Notes under the pieces: model-generated
What the model saw: only the letters and a program-made list of their open reading frames with translations
The model's database searches: none
What the model was told of the DNA's origin: nothing
Origin: Prinsepia uniflora
Lineage: Eukaryota; Streptophyta; Magnoliopsida; Rosales; Rosaceae
NCBI GenBank assembly: GCA_032719365.1
Contig: CM064862.1
Location: forward strand, 61,088,243-61,152,242
Reading direction: 5' to 3'
Length of the DNA stretch: 64,000 nt
Shown: piece after piece, positions 24,590-35,601 of the stretch
Numbering within the stretch: position 1 is the stretch's first letter
Layout of the letters: each line of letters opens with the position of its first letter
Position numbers and translations under genes: made by a program

Positions 24590-26072
24590 GATTAATTACG
24601 GATTAGCGAGACTAATCGGAGATTCGACGAGGATTAGCGGACGTTTGGGAAAAATGACGATTTTGCCCTTGAAATGGGCAAATCGTTGACTTTTCGTTCA
24701 GGCGGTCAAATGGACATTGGCCGATGACTGTGATGTAGTTCGTGACGTCACGAGTACATAGACAGGTTGCTCGCTCGATTCCAATTCCGACGTTCGAGGA
24801 GGAAGTTATGACGTTCGGAAGTTCAAGGGCATTTTGGTAATTTGGGTGAATAGGATGTCAAAAGTTGACTTTTTGACCGAGAGGTCCGATGGCAGAGGGC
24901 CGAAGACCGTTACGTAGATCACGACGATACGAATCGGTAAACAGGTGGCACATCGAATTCGGACGTTCGACGGCGAAGTTACGGTTCACGGAAGTTTCAG
25001 GGCACTATTAATAACGACACGTTTTACGAGACAAAAAGGGCAGTTTTGTCTCTAGTGGGCCCAACTTTTGAGACAGCCAATGGATGAGTGACAAGTGTCA
25101 CTCATCCACTGGCCAATCTCACACATTCATGCATAACCATCGACCATTTCTTTTCTTTGTTCCCAAACACAAACATGATCCACCATTTTTTCATCCACAA
25201 CCCAAACCCTTGATCCATGACCATTTGTGAGAGGCTACAGAAGGAAGAGAGGACCGGAGGACGTGGTGGTTGGCCAAGCAGAGCCGCCGTGGGCGGCGGA
25301 GGGTGAAAATCGATCAAAGGTATCGGTTTTACCTTTTTAATCCATTTTTCCATTTTTGTATTATGGACGGTTTTTATGGATTGTTTTAAGTTAATTGGGT
25401 TATTAGAGGAGTATTAGGATGATCTGGAGGAAGGATGGAGGTCGAGACACCGTGGGGGAGGTTTTAGAAAAATTGAACCTTGAGGGGTTTTTGGGTTCAC
25501 GGGTTCTAGGTGGTTTTAGGTTGTTTTACTAATTGGGAATGATAGAAAACTATAAACTAGGAATTTAGGGATTAAAATGGGACAAAACGGATGAGACTTG
25601 AGGGTTGTAGGAGCCTGGACCGGTCACGCCGGTCCAAGTTTCAGGAAAAACCGGACTGGACCGATCGAACCGGTCGGCTGAAGGTAGGGGATGACACTGT
25701 AGCGTGGCACGTGAGGCCCACGCGCAGTGCAGTCCCAGGGCGCGTAAGGGCGTGTGGCAGGGAATCTTGGGAAGGTTCCAACATGTAATTTCATCTAGTC
25801 GATGCAACCAACATTTTGGGACTGGTTTCGTGTCAATCGGACATCGTTTCGATAGGTTTCGGGTTGCCTTGAGTGCACTTGGTTGTGGTTGCTTAGGATC
25901 GACATATTTGCACGTTTTTTGAGGTTTTCGGCTTTATGTCGTACCTTTGCATACCATGTTTTCAACGAGGGTTTAATAAACGGATTTTGGATTTGGAAAT
26001 ATGAAATCGAGCATGAGACCCATTTGAATTACAACTCTCGGAATTGGAGTCCATTTGATTTGACGAGGAATC

Positions 26073-26445
26073 GGACCTTGGGTCCATTAGAGCTATACGA
26101 TCGGACCGAGGGTCCAGTTGGTTTACGATTTGGGTTTGAGGCCCAGTTAGTAGTACTATCGGGCTTGATGCCCCGTTGATTGATGATATCGGGCCTGAGA
26201 CCCATTTAGTTGAGATTTCGGGCTTAAGGCCCCGTTGGTTGTGAAACCAGACATGAGGTCCTATTGAGACATGGTTCGGGCTTAAGCCCTGTTGATTGTG
26301 AAATCGGGCTTGAGTCCTAGTTTGATTTATGAAATGAGTATTCGGGCATGAGACCATGTTGAACTGTGGATTTAGACTGAGGCCTGGGAAATGGATTTGA
26401 ATCGGATTCGAGGAATCCTGTTGAGATGAATCGGGTATGAGACCC
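26073..26445 (+). repeat. Mid-LTR array of short covarying hairpins (C, left)
   Basis: Units about 30-50 bp apart each contain a short perfect hairpin: GGACC-TTG-GGTCC (26073), GGACC-GAG-GGTCC (26103), TGGG..CCCA (26131), GGGC-TTGAT-GCCC (26161), GGG..CCC (26191), GGGC..GCCC (26220), GGGC-TTAA-GCCC (26278), GGATTC-GAG-GAATCC (26404), GGGT-ATGAG-ACCC (26433). The arms differ between units but remain complementary. Confidence 0.85.
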
Positions 26446-26507
26446 AGTTGAAAAGTGATTTGAGAAAGAAAGAAAGTATTTGAAAATGAATGAACCCTCC
26501 ATATGAT

Positions 26508-26775
26508 TATATGGTCTCCTCCAGCGTCGACCTGGAGAGTCACGATCCACATACCAGAATAGGTATCCCCATAGGGATCCCGTTCCAGGAGTGGTGGTTA
26601 CTAGATATGATGTGGTCCCGGACCAGATTTAGGAGGGATATGTGGACTAGATCCAGAGAGAGAGCTCGGACTAGATCCAAGATTGAGCCTCCCAGATGGA
26701 GATTCTTGGGAGAAGAGTCGGAGTGAGACCCCGAGTATTTTGCACACTAGATAGAGATGATTGATATCGTGACTA
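26508..26775 (+). repeat. 268-bp direct repeat X, left copy
   Basis: Near-identical to 35313-35581 (about eight substitutions and one indel by eye). It begins TATATGGTCTCC and ends GATATCGTGACTA. It belongs to LTR C and lies on both sides of element B. Confidence 0.92.
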
Positions 26776-28320
26776 ATCACGATTAGTGAGGCTAATCCGT
26801 GATTAGTAGAGCGAAATCGGACGAACGGTGCGAAATGACCGTTTTGCCCCTGATGGTGGCAAAACGTTGACTTTTTAATCGGGCAGTCAAATGGACTTTG
26901 ACTGATGACCGTGACGTAGTTCGTGACGTCACGAGTTCATAGACAGGTGGCACGTTCAATTCCGACGTTCGGGGAGGAAGTTATGACGTTCGGAAGTGTA
27001 GGGGCATTTTGGTAATTTGGGTGAATAGGAGGTCAAAAGTTGACTTTTTGACCGGGAGGTCCGATGGCCGAGGGCCGAAGACCGTTACGTAGATGAGGAC
27101 GATACGAATCCGTAGACAGGCGGCACGTCGAATTCGGACGTTCGACGGCGAAGTTACGGTTCACAGAAGTTCTCGGTTACTATTCACGACGACACGTTTT
27201 ACGAGGACAGTTTGTCTTTAGTGTGGACCCAGATATTTTGGCAGGCCAAGGGATGAGTGACAAGTGTCACCCATCCATTGCCCACCTTCCCACATACGTG
27301 CATCGATCATTCCTTCATTTCAAACACCCCAAAACCCATACCCGATCTCACCATTTCTCTCCCTCTTTGTGCAACCCAAACCCAACCAACCCAACCCCAT
27401 CTCGACCAGGACTGAGACCAGAGAATGAGGGAGGATGTAGGACGCGGTGGCCGGCCCAGGAAGACGCCGTCGTGGGCGGCGGAGCCACAAACCCGTGCGG
27501 GTGCACGGTAAGGTCCAAATTTCCATTTTAATTGATTTTGACGTTATGGTTGATTTCTGACGATTAGGATGAGTTAGTTAGGTTTCTAGGACAGTTTTAA
27601 GGCGGTTTTGGTGGTGGTTGACGGCTGAGAAGCCGTGGGAGGAAAATGGAAAAACTGAACCGTGAGGTTCAAAAATCAAACCTCGGGTTCTATGGGTTTT
27701 TCCTTGTTTTGATCATCCAAACATGTTCCTAGGATCATATTAGGAAGTTTAGAATCGATTGGGAAGAAAACGGACGAGATTTGAGGGAGTAGGAACGCTG
27801 AACCAGTTCCGCCGGTTCAGCACAGTGCCTGGACCGGAAAACCAGGAAAAACCGGTTTTCCTGAGGATGCTGGTGATGAACAGTAATCAGGGTCTTCTAG
27901 GGGCCCGTGAGGGCACGTGGTCCATAATTTGGGGAAGTGTTCAACACGGGAAATCTTCTATTCGATGTAACGAACATTTTGGGACTGGTTTCGTGTCGAT
28001 CGGACACCGTCTCGATATGTTTCGGGACATCGGAAGGTTTAGGGTAGGTTTAAAAATAGTTAAAAGTTCGGGAAAATTACGGGGCTTTGGTAGGAGGTTA
28101 ATTAAGTAGTTAGTAACCTTCTATTACGATTTGGACAGGTTTGGGAGTCCCGGTGACGGTGATCAGCTCGGGGAGCCGTATGGCACGCAAATCGAGGCGG
28201 CAGCTCGGACGGCCTGTGAGTGGACCTTGTTTTCTAAATTGGTGCATGCATAAATGTTTATTATATGTTTATTTACTTGTTTGATGATGCCAGGTCAGGG
28301 AACCTTAAATGGATTTCCCA

Positions 28321-28556
28321 GTTCATGACGGTTTATGGGAACCGGCATGAACTCTTAATATGGTATCATGGTTCATGACGGTTTATGGGAACCGGCATGA
28401 ACCCTTGTTGGTTCTTACGGTACATGACGGTTTATGGGAACCGGCATGTTACCTGGTTATGTTATTACAGTACATGACGGTTTATGGGAACCGGCATGTT
28501 ACCTAATTATGGATATTATGGAACATGACGGTTCAGGGGAACCGGTCATGAATGTT
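28321..28556 (+). repeat. Five-unit ~50-bp hairpin array in B 5' LTR
   Basis: Units start at about 28321, 28371, 28419, 28470 and 28522. In units 1 and 2 the outer arms are GTTCATG/CATGAAC, in units 3 and 4 GTACATG/CATGTTAC (one bulge), in unit 5 AACATGAC/GTCATGAATGTT. All share inner arms CGGTT/AACCG around a six-base loop. The array is repeated at 34279-34514 in the 3' LTR. Confidence 0.92.
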
Positions 28557-29280
28557 TATGTTATGTATATATATGTTCGTCTACCTTCCTTTACTTCTAT
28601 TATCTCCTCCGGGGAGGGTCGTTGGCCTGGGTGGACCCCGGAGTAGTCACGGAGCACCGACTGAGTGGAGTCACCCCCCAGTTGGGTTCCTTACTCTCAG
28701 GAAGGCTATGATTACTATTACCTCGGGTAGGGTCAGTGGTCTGCGGACATTGATCTTGACTTTGAGATGACTCGGATTGAGACCCGGGTAGCGCGCGCGT
28801 AGCTTTGGATACCGTGACAGGATTGGTTGTGTGACTTATATATATGTATGTGATGTATATATGATATATGATATGTGGTGTGTACAGGTGTGCACAGGTT
28901 TTGAGCAGTGGCTCGTGTACTTGGTTTCTTTATGGTTTGGGGCCGAGTCCTTTATGGATTTGGGCAGTGGCCCGTATGGTCGTTTTTATTGTGGTCCTTT
29001 CGACCTTAGTTTATATCTGCTTGGGCTTAGTCCCACATATGGTTTGTTTTGGATAAATGGTTTTCGAATGCATGCATGCTTTTTAGTGGAGGGTACAAAT
29101 GTCTTCCTTATTAAATGTTTTATAAACTTTTGTTTTGTCCACTCACAGTTTTTAATGTTTTGACTGCCCTTCAGGTTGACATCGGATGTGGACTGTAGCA
29201 GAGACCGAGATATCACATACCTCCTCCGGATCCTGGCGTACTCTGATAGCCCGGGAGGGCAAAGGACGAAAATATCCCTT

Positions 29281-29301
29281 GTCTGACACTTCGTGTCAGA
29301 C
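29281..29301 (+). repeat. Perfect 9-bp stem-loop near B LTR end
   Basis: Arms GTCTGACAC and GTGTCAGAC flank a TTC loop. It is identical at 35239-35259 (B 3' LTR) and 36178-36198 (LTR C). Confidence 0.9.
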
Positions 29302-29354
29302 GGGAGCAGGGTCATCCCGCACTAATCCCTGGGGGATTGGGATGGGTCCTGTCA

Positions 29355-32300
29355 ACATGGTATCAGAGCGGGGTTGTCTCTATTCGAGCAACCGTGTAGC
29401 TTTTGGAGTATGTACGCTGGTCGAGGATGTGATAACTCAATGGGCTACAGTTCGTGGTCAACCTGATTGTTGGGATACCGGTACGATAGTTAGTAGGATT
29501 GGCATGCCTTGGTTCGGCATTTGAGGTTGGGGTTGCCATAGTTCTGTCAAGGTTGACAGTGTGGGACCCTACGGAAGGATTAACGTGTTCGTATTCTGGA
29601 GTGTGATCGTGAGACGGTTAGTTGGGATCGTCTTCACGATGTCGTAGGATCGGTTCCGACGACTGATTCGATGTTGTGACCATTAGATGGTCAGAATATG
29701 TTGAGTTAAATGGATTTACTGCAGTCGGCAGTTGGCAGCCGGATTCGGGGAATCCTAGTTGGCTTGATGGTAGGATTGGATTGACGTCTTTATGAGGTCC
29801 AGACCGCGGGGTCGGTCAGATCGTGGATTTTGCTGCCTTATGCAGTTGGGTTCAGAGTGACCCTAGGGCTTGATTGTGGAACCCTACCGTATGTGTATGG
29901 TTCGGAAATGTGAGCTAGCGAGTGGTGTGACTTTGACGACTATTCGGAGTTGGGGTTCGTTAGTCGGTCTAGTCATATCAGCTTGTGTTGGGACTGCACT
30001 TCGCAGTCGGAGTTGTACTTATCGGTTAGACCTAGCAGGTTGTCGTGCTACCATAGTGTTGGTACAACTAAGGTCGCGGGTGACCTGGTAGACGACATTG
30101 GTTTAGTCTAGTTACGAATGGTTAGAGTTGGGTTGGACAGGTTACCAGGGTTGGTACTTGTCGATGGAATCCCTGAGTGGGATACAGAGTAGTTGGTACA
30201 GGCAGTTGATTCCGTTGGATGCGGAGTCTGGATGTCTAGTCGTTAGGTCTGCACGAGGTTGTGGCAGACGCTACTATCGATAGACGTAGTCGAATTTTAT
30301 CTGGTTGAGTAGACTCAGGTTGTCGTGACGATTGTGACGATAGGATTGTCAGTCGTGACGATGGTACGAGGTGCGTGAATAACGTATATGTGTGGGTAGT
30401 GATTCTGGATTCGACTTGGTTACGGTTGAGTACGATCGCAGAATGAGACGGGGACGTACGGGGGACGTTTCCTCTTCTCGTATGAGTTGTCAGGGTAACT
30501 ATACCCAGAGGTGTTGGGTACGAAGGAGGCAGAGTTTCTCCTATTCGAGTAAAGGTACGGGATCATCGTTCAGTATGAGCGGAGATCCAGAGTTGTCTGA
30601 TTGGCACACTTTGTGCTGATGCTGACAGGTGATGATACTGGTACTAGTGCTGGTGCTGGTGCCGGTGATCGTGATGACGATGAGTTACGGATCGGGGTGT
30701 GACTCCGTCGAAATGGGCATATGTTCGGTATCTGTGGTTCAGGAGTGGAACTCAGATAGAGTTAAACTGGTTAGGGGACACGTGGTTGATGTCCGGGTAC
30801 GTTGTTTCCAATCTTGTTGGAATTTCGGAATCGCGAGAGGTTGCGATTGAGGTGACGAGTGGAATACGGGTTTTCCGCATTGGTAATGGGTATGTTGAAG
30901 TCGTTTTGGGTGACTTCTCAGGTTCTACCATAATTGATGGTGGTAGAGGATGTAGATGTTATTGATGTTGTTGGCTGCCACTAGTACACTAATCGTGTAT
31001 TGGTTGGTGGACCCGTGATTGTCTTGGGTCATCAGGTGGAGTGAGTATATCGAAGTTAGGTGACTGAGATTTCTCATTTTCTACTTGGTGGCAGACGATG
31101 TTAGGTTACATGACGTGGTGAGTGCAGCGAGTGTTGTTTGCATTCACGTAGGATGGATTATTCGATCATTCTTGGTTTTCCACGGTGGAATGCCAAGGAT
31201 CGACACGAGGTACTCAGTAAGAACCCACTGTCTCGGCGTGTCTCGTCGTTGACTAATCTGTTTAGATGTGGGAATTGGTTTAGGACTTTGGGTATCGTTA
31301 TGGATCTGGATCGTGGTCTTGATGATCCAGATAGGTGGAGAGTTTATCGCTCATACATGGATATTTGAGTAGAGCATGTTGGGACTGAACTTCTGTTCGA
31401 GGTAAATCCCATATGGCTTATTACTCGCCTGAGTAGTTTTCCGACGTGGTCGGATTTGGGTCAGCCCTGGATGGGTGAGTGTTGTGATTGGCTTCCCTAT
31501 GAAGTCAATCGATAGTGTGGTCGTGATCGGTTGAACAGGTATCCGATAGGTTCAGATATGGTGCGTCTAGGTAGACGTGAACGAGATTTCAGGTTTTGGA
31601 ATCAGATTTCTGGATGACAATTCAGGATTTGATTTTGGAACTTGAAAGAGGATTTCTGTATTTGGGTTTTGGAATCAGATTCTGGGTGACGATTCAGGAT
31701 TTGATTCTAGAGCTTGACTGTAGATTTTCTTTTATGGCTTTGGGTTCGGAATAGTTATTCCAAATGCTAGCTTACGGAATAAGGATTTCGGATTCGGATT
31801 TGAACATGGATATGGATCCGACTTCTGGGTTTGGATTTGGGATTTCTTACGAAATTGCGGATTCGGATTCGGATTTGGAAATAAATAATGGGTCGGAGTT
31901 TCGATTGTCTAATACTGGATTGGACAAATGGACTCCATCGTAGAAACGTGATTGGCTACAACCTAGGTGGTTGTAGGCTGATTGATGGGTAGATGTACGT
32001 ACCTTGTACGTTGTTCAAGGTACGATACTAGGCAGACTTGTCGTGCCTGGCGACGGTATATAGGAGATACCGGTGGTACGTTGGAGAGCGTGTTGGTAGT
32101 CGGCTTGGTTCCGATACCATTGGATTAGTCGGGGTCGTGGACTGGACATTGGATACTGTGCATTGGGTCATAGTGGTTCTGATGAGTCTAGTTACACACA
32201 GGTCGAGTGAAATGCTTGTGGTTAGTGTAACCACGAGTGTGTGTCATATCAGTTTGCGACTGACGACTGTCAAGTGGTGACAGTTTGTAGGAGGTGTCAG

Positions 32301-32692
32301 CGTGGATCATGGTGTGAGGTCTGATGACTCCCAGTGGGAGCAGACGTCAGGATAGTTAGTGGTTGAGCAAGGAACCGTCTAGTTGGTTGTGTCAGCAAAA
32401 CGGTAGATCTGACAAGTGGGATCAGTTCGAAGCGTATGACTTCTGTCATTCGACGTGGTCGAATGTAGTCGATACGACGAGAGCGTTAGTGGTACGTCTA
32501 GTTACAAACGAGATTTATGTTGACTAGTGGGTGTACTAGTGTACACGTGTTTTTCGGTCGATTCTACTTTCCACGAGGTGGTTGTGGAATCAGGATAGTG
32601 GAGTTTCAAGAACGAAACTAATTAAGGAGGGAAGAACGGTTAGATTAGGTCGGTTGGAATTTCGAGGACGAAATTAATTAAGGAGGGAAGGT
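29355..32692 (+). mobile_element. Internal region of element B, non-coding
   Basis: It starts three bases before a primer-binding site (TGGTATCAGAGC, 29358-29369, complementary to the 3' end of initiator Met tRNA) and ends in a polypurine tract (AAGGAGGGAAGG, about 32680). Over 3.3 kb there is no open frame longer than about 90 codons and no gag or pol motif I can trust, so B looks like a large non-autonomous derivative (LARD-like). The 31600-31900 part contains many short phrases of the type GGATTCGGATTTGG. Confidence 0.85.
29358..29369 (+). other. Primer-binding site of element B
   Basis: TGGTATCAGAGC lies three bases after the LTR end and is the standard plant retroelement site for initiator methionine tRNA. 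Confidence 0.92.
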
Positions 32693-35312
32693 TGTAACGA
32701 CCCGTCCCAAATTCCTAGATTAGATTAGTGACTAATCACGATTAGTGAGGCTAATCCGTGATTAGTAGGCGAAATCGGACGAACGGTGCGAAATGACCGT
32801 TTTGCCCCTGATGGTGGCAAAACGTTGACTTTTTAATCGGGCAGTCAAATGGACTTTGACTGATGACCGTGACGTAGTTCGTGACGTCACGAGTTCATAG
32901 ACAGGTGGCACGTTCAATTCCGACGTTCAGGGAGGAAGTTATGACGTTCGGAAGTGTAGGGGCATTTTGGTAATTTGGGTGAATAGGAGGTCAAAAGTTG
33001 ACTTTTTGACCGGGAGGTCCGATGGCCGAGGGCCGAAGACCGTTACGTAGATGAGGACGATACGAATCCGTAGACAGGCGGCACGTCGAATTCGGACGTT
33101 CGACGGCGAAGTTACGGTTCACAGAAGTTCTCGGTTACTATTCACGACAACACGTTTTACGAGGACAGTTTGTCTTTAGTGTGGACCCAGATATTTTGGC
33201 AGGCCAAGGGATGAGTGACAAGTGTCACCCATCCATTGCCCACCTTCCCACATACGTGCATCGATCATTCCTTCATTTCAAACACCCCAAAACCCATACC
33301 CGATCTCACCATTTCTCTCCCTCTTTGTGCAACCCAAACCCAACCAACCCAACCCCATCTCGACCAGGACTGAGACCAGAGAGTGAGGGAGGATGTAGGA
33401 CGCGGTGGCCGGCCCAGGAAGACGCCGTCGTGGGCGGCGGAGCCACAAACCCGTGCGGGTGCACGGTAAGGCCCAAATTTCCATTTTAATTGATTTTGAC
33501 GTTATGGTTGATTTCTGACGATTAGGATGAGTTAGTTAGGTTTCTAGGACAGTTTTAAGGCGGTTTTGGTGGTGGTTGATGGCTGAGAAGCCGTGGGAGG
33601 AAAATGGAAAAACTGAACCGTGAGGTTCAAAAATCAAACCTCGGGTTCTATGGGTTTTTCCTTGTTTTGATCATCCAAACATGTTCCTAGGATCATATTA
33701 GGAAGTTTAGAATCGATTGGGAAGAAAACGGACGAGATTTGAGGGAGTAGGAACGCTGAACCAGTTCCGCCGGTTCAGCACAGTGCCTGGACCGGAAAAC
33801 CAGGAAAAACCAGTTTTCCTGAGGATGCTGGTGATGAACAGTAACCAGGGTCTTCTAGGGGCCCGTGAGGGCACGTGGTCCATAATTTGGGGAAGTGTTC
33901 AACACGGGAAATCTTCTATTCGATGTAACGAACATTTTGGGACTGGTTTCGTGTCGATCGGACACCGTCTCGATATGTTTCGGGACATCGGAAGGTTTAG
34001 GGTAGGTTTAAAAATAGTTAAAAGTTCGGGAAAATTACGGGGCTTTGGTAGGAGGTTAATTAAGTAGTTAGTAACCTTCTATTACGATTTTGACAGGTTT
34101 GGGAGTCCCGGTAATGGTGATCGGCTCGGGGAGCCGTATGGCACGCAAATCGAGGCGGCAGCTCGGACGGTCTGTGAGTGGACCTTGTTTTCTAAATTGG
34201 TGCATGCATAAATGTTTATTATATGTTTATTTACTTGTTTGATGATGCCAGGTCAGGGAACCTTAAATGGATTTCCCGGTTCATGACGGTTTATGGGAAC
34301 CGGCATGAACTCTTAATATGGTATCATGGTTCATGACGGTTTATGGGAACCGGCATGAACCCTTGTTGGTTCTTACGGTACATGACGGTTTATGGGAACC
34401 GGCATGTTACCTGGTTATGTTATTACAGTACATGACGGTTTACGGGAACCGGCATGTTACCTAATTATGGATATTATGGATCATGACGGTTCAGGGGAAC
34501 CGGTCATGAATGTTTATGTTATGTATATATATGTTCGTCTACCTTCCTTTACTTCTATTATCTCCTCCGGGGAGGGTCGTTGGCCTGGGTGGACCCCAGA
34601 GTAGTCACGGAGCACCGACTGAGTGGAGTCACCCCCCAGTTGGGTTCCTTACTCTCAGGAAGGCTATGATTACTATTACCTCGGGTAGGGTTAGTGGTCT
34701 GCGGACATTGATCTTGACTTTGAGATGACTCGGATTGAGACCCGGGTAGCGCGCGCGTAGCTTTGGATACCGTGACAGGATTGGTTGTGTGACTTATATA
34801 TATGTATGTGATGTATATATGATATATGATATGTGGTGTGTACAGGTGTGCACAGGTTTTGAGCAGTGGCTCGTGTACTTGGTTTCTTTATGGTTTGGGG
34901 CCGAGTCCTTTATGGATTTGGGCAGTGGCCCGTATGGTCGTTTTTATTGTGGTCCTTTCGACCTTAGTTTATATCTGCTTGGGCTTAGTCCCACATATGG
35001 TTTGTTTTGGATAAATGGTTTTCGAATGCATGCATGCTTTTTAGTGGAGGGTACAAATGTCTTCCTTATTAAATGTTTTATAAACTTTTGTTTTGTCCAC
35101 TCACAGTTTTTAATGTTTTGACTGCCCTTCAGGTTGACATCGGATGTGGACTGTAGCAGAGACCGAGATATCACATACCTCCTCCGGATCCTGGCGTACT
35201 CTGATAGCCCGGGAGGGCAAAGGACGAAAATATCCCTTGTCTGACACTTCGTGTCAGACGGGAGCAGGGTCATCCCGCACTAATCCTTGGGGGATTGGGA
35301 TGGGTCCTGTCA
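32693..35312 (+). repeat. 3' LTR of element B
   Basis: Complete LTR of 2620 bp, TGTAACGACCCG to GGGTCCTGTCA, preceded by the polypurine tract. It has the same internal landmarks as the 5' LTR: TGACGTCA at about 32884, hairpin array 34279-34514, terminal stem-loop 35239-35259. Low divergence from the 5' LTR indicates a young insertion. Confidence 0.95.
34279..34514 (+). repeat. Five-unit ~50-bp hairpin array in B 3' LTR
   Basis: Copy of 28321-28556. The few changes I saw fall in a loop (TATGGG to TACGGG in unit 4) and an outermost arm base of unit 5. Confidence 0.92.
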
Positions 35313-35581
35313 TATATGGTCTCCTCCAGCGTCGACCTGGAGAGTCACGATCCACAGACCAGAATGGGTATCCCCATAGGGATCCCGTTCCAGGAGTGGT
35401 GGTTACTAGATATGATGTGGTCCCGGACCAGATTCAGGAGGGATATGTGGACTAGATCCAGAGAGAGAGCTCGAACTAGATCCAAAGATTGAGCCTCCCA
35501 GATGGAGATTCCCGGGAGAAGAGTCGGAGTGAGACCCCGAGTAGTGTGCACACTAGATAGAGATGATTGATATCGTGACTA
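35313..35581 (+). repeat. 268-bp direct repeat X, right copy
   Basis: Partner of 26508-26775. It starts directly after the CA end of the B 3' LTR. Confidence 0.92.
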
Positions 35582-35601
35582 TATCGGGGATGTGTTCCCT
35601 A

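Larger units (their letters stand above)
24590..26775 (+). mobile_element. Left part of LTR C (long-LTR family), plus orientation
   Basis: It is related throughout to the B LTRs. It has the promoter-proximal module with TGACGTCAC (about 24741) and TTGACTTTT, its partial duplicate with GACAGGTGGCAC, a purine-rich transcribed-looking tract, a donor-like AAAG/GTATCG (GT at 25320) and a mid-LTR hairpin array (26073-26445). The TGTAACG start is missing; antisense internal sequence replaces it. It is separated from its 3' part (35313-36252) by element B. Confidence 0.8.
26769..29354 (+). repeat. 5' LTR of element B (first 35 bp missing)
   Basis: It matches 32728-35312 with roughly 18 differences and one indel seen by eye, mostly transitions (about 0.7 percent). 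The expected TGTAACGACCCG start is absent: the LTR is joined to repeat X at a shared GTGACTA (26769-26775). It ends GGGTCCTGTCA. Internal landmarks are TGACGTCA (about 26925), a donor-like site (GT at 27508), the ~50-bp hairpin array (28321-28556), a stem-loop at 29281-29301 and an acceptor-like CCCTTCAG/GT at 29174. Confidence 0.93.

Noticed and set aside
28321..28556. Regular ~50-bp repeats resembling a CRISPR array
   Set aside because: The genome is a plant's, the repeats are hairpins with related spacers inside an LTR, and the same array is in both LTRs; no cas genes exist.
28986..29315. 109-residue antisense open frame identical in both B LTRs
   Set aside because: Identity is explained by young LTRs; there are no recognisable motifs and it overlaps the LTR end structures.
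30629..30850. Val/Leu-rich open frame in B interior
   Set aside because: Generated by GGTGCTGGTGCC-type simple repeats.
31138..31368. SIILGFPRW motif suggesting a degenerate retroelement protease (VILGMPWL-like) in B interior
   Set aside because: The match is short, without a D-S/T-G active site upstream or supporting domains.
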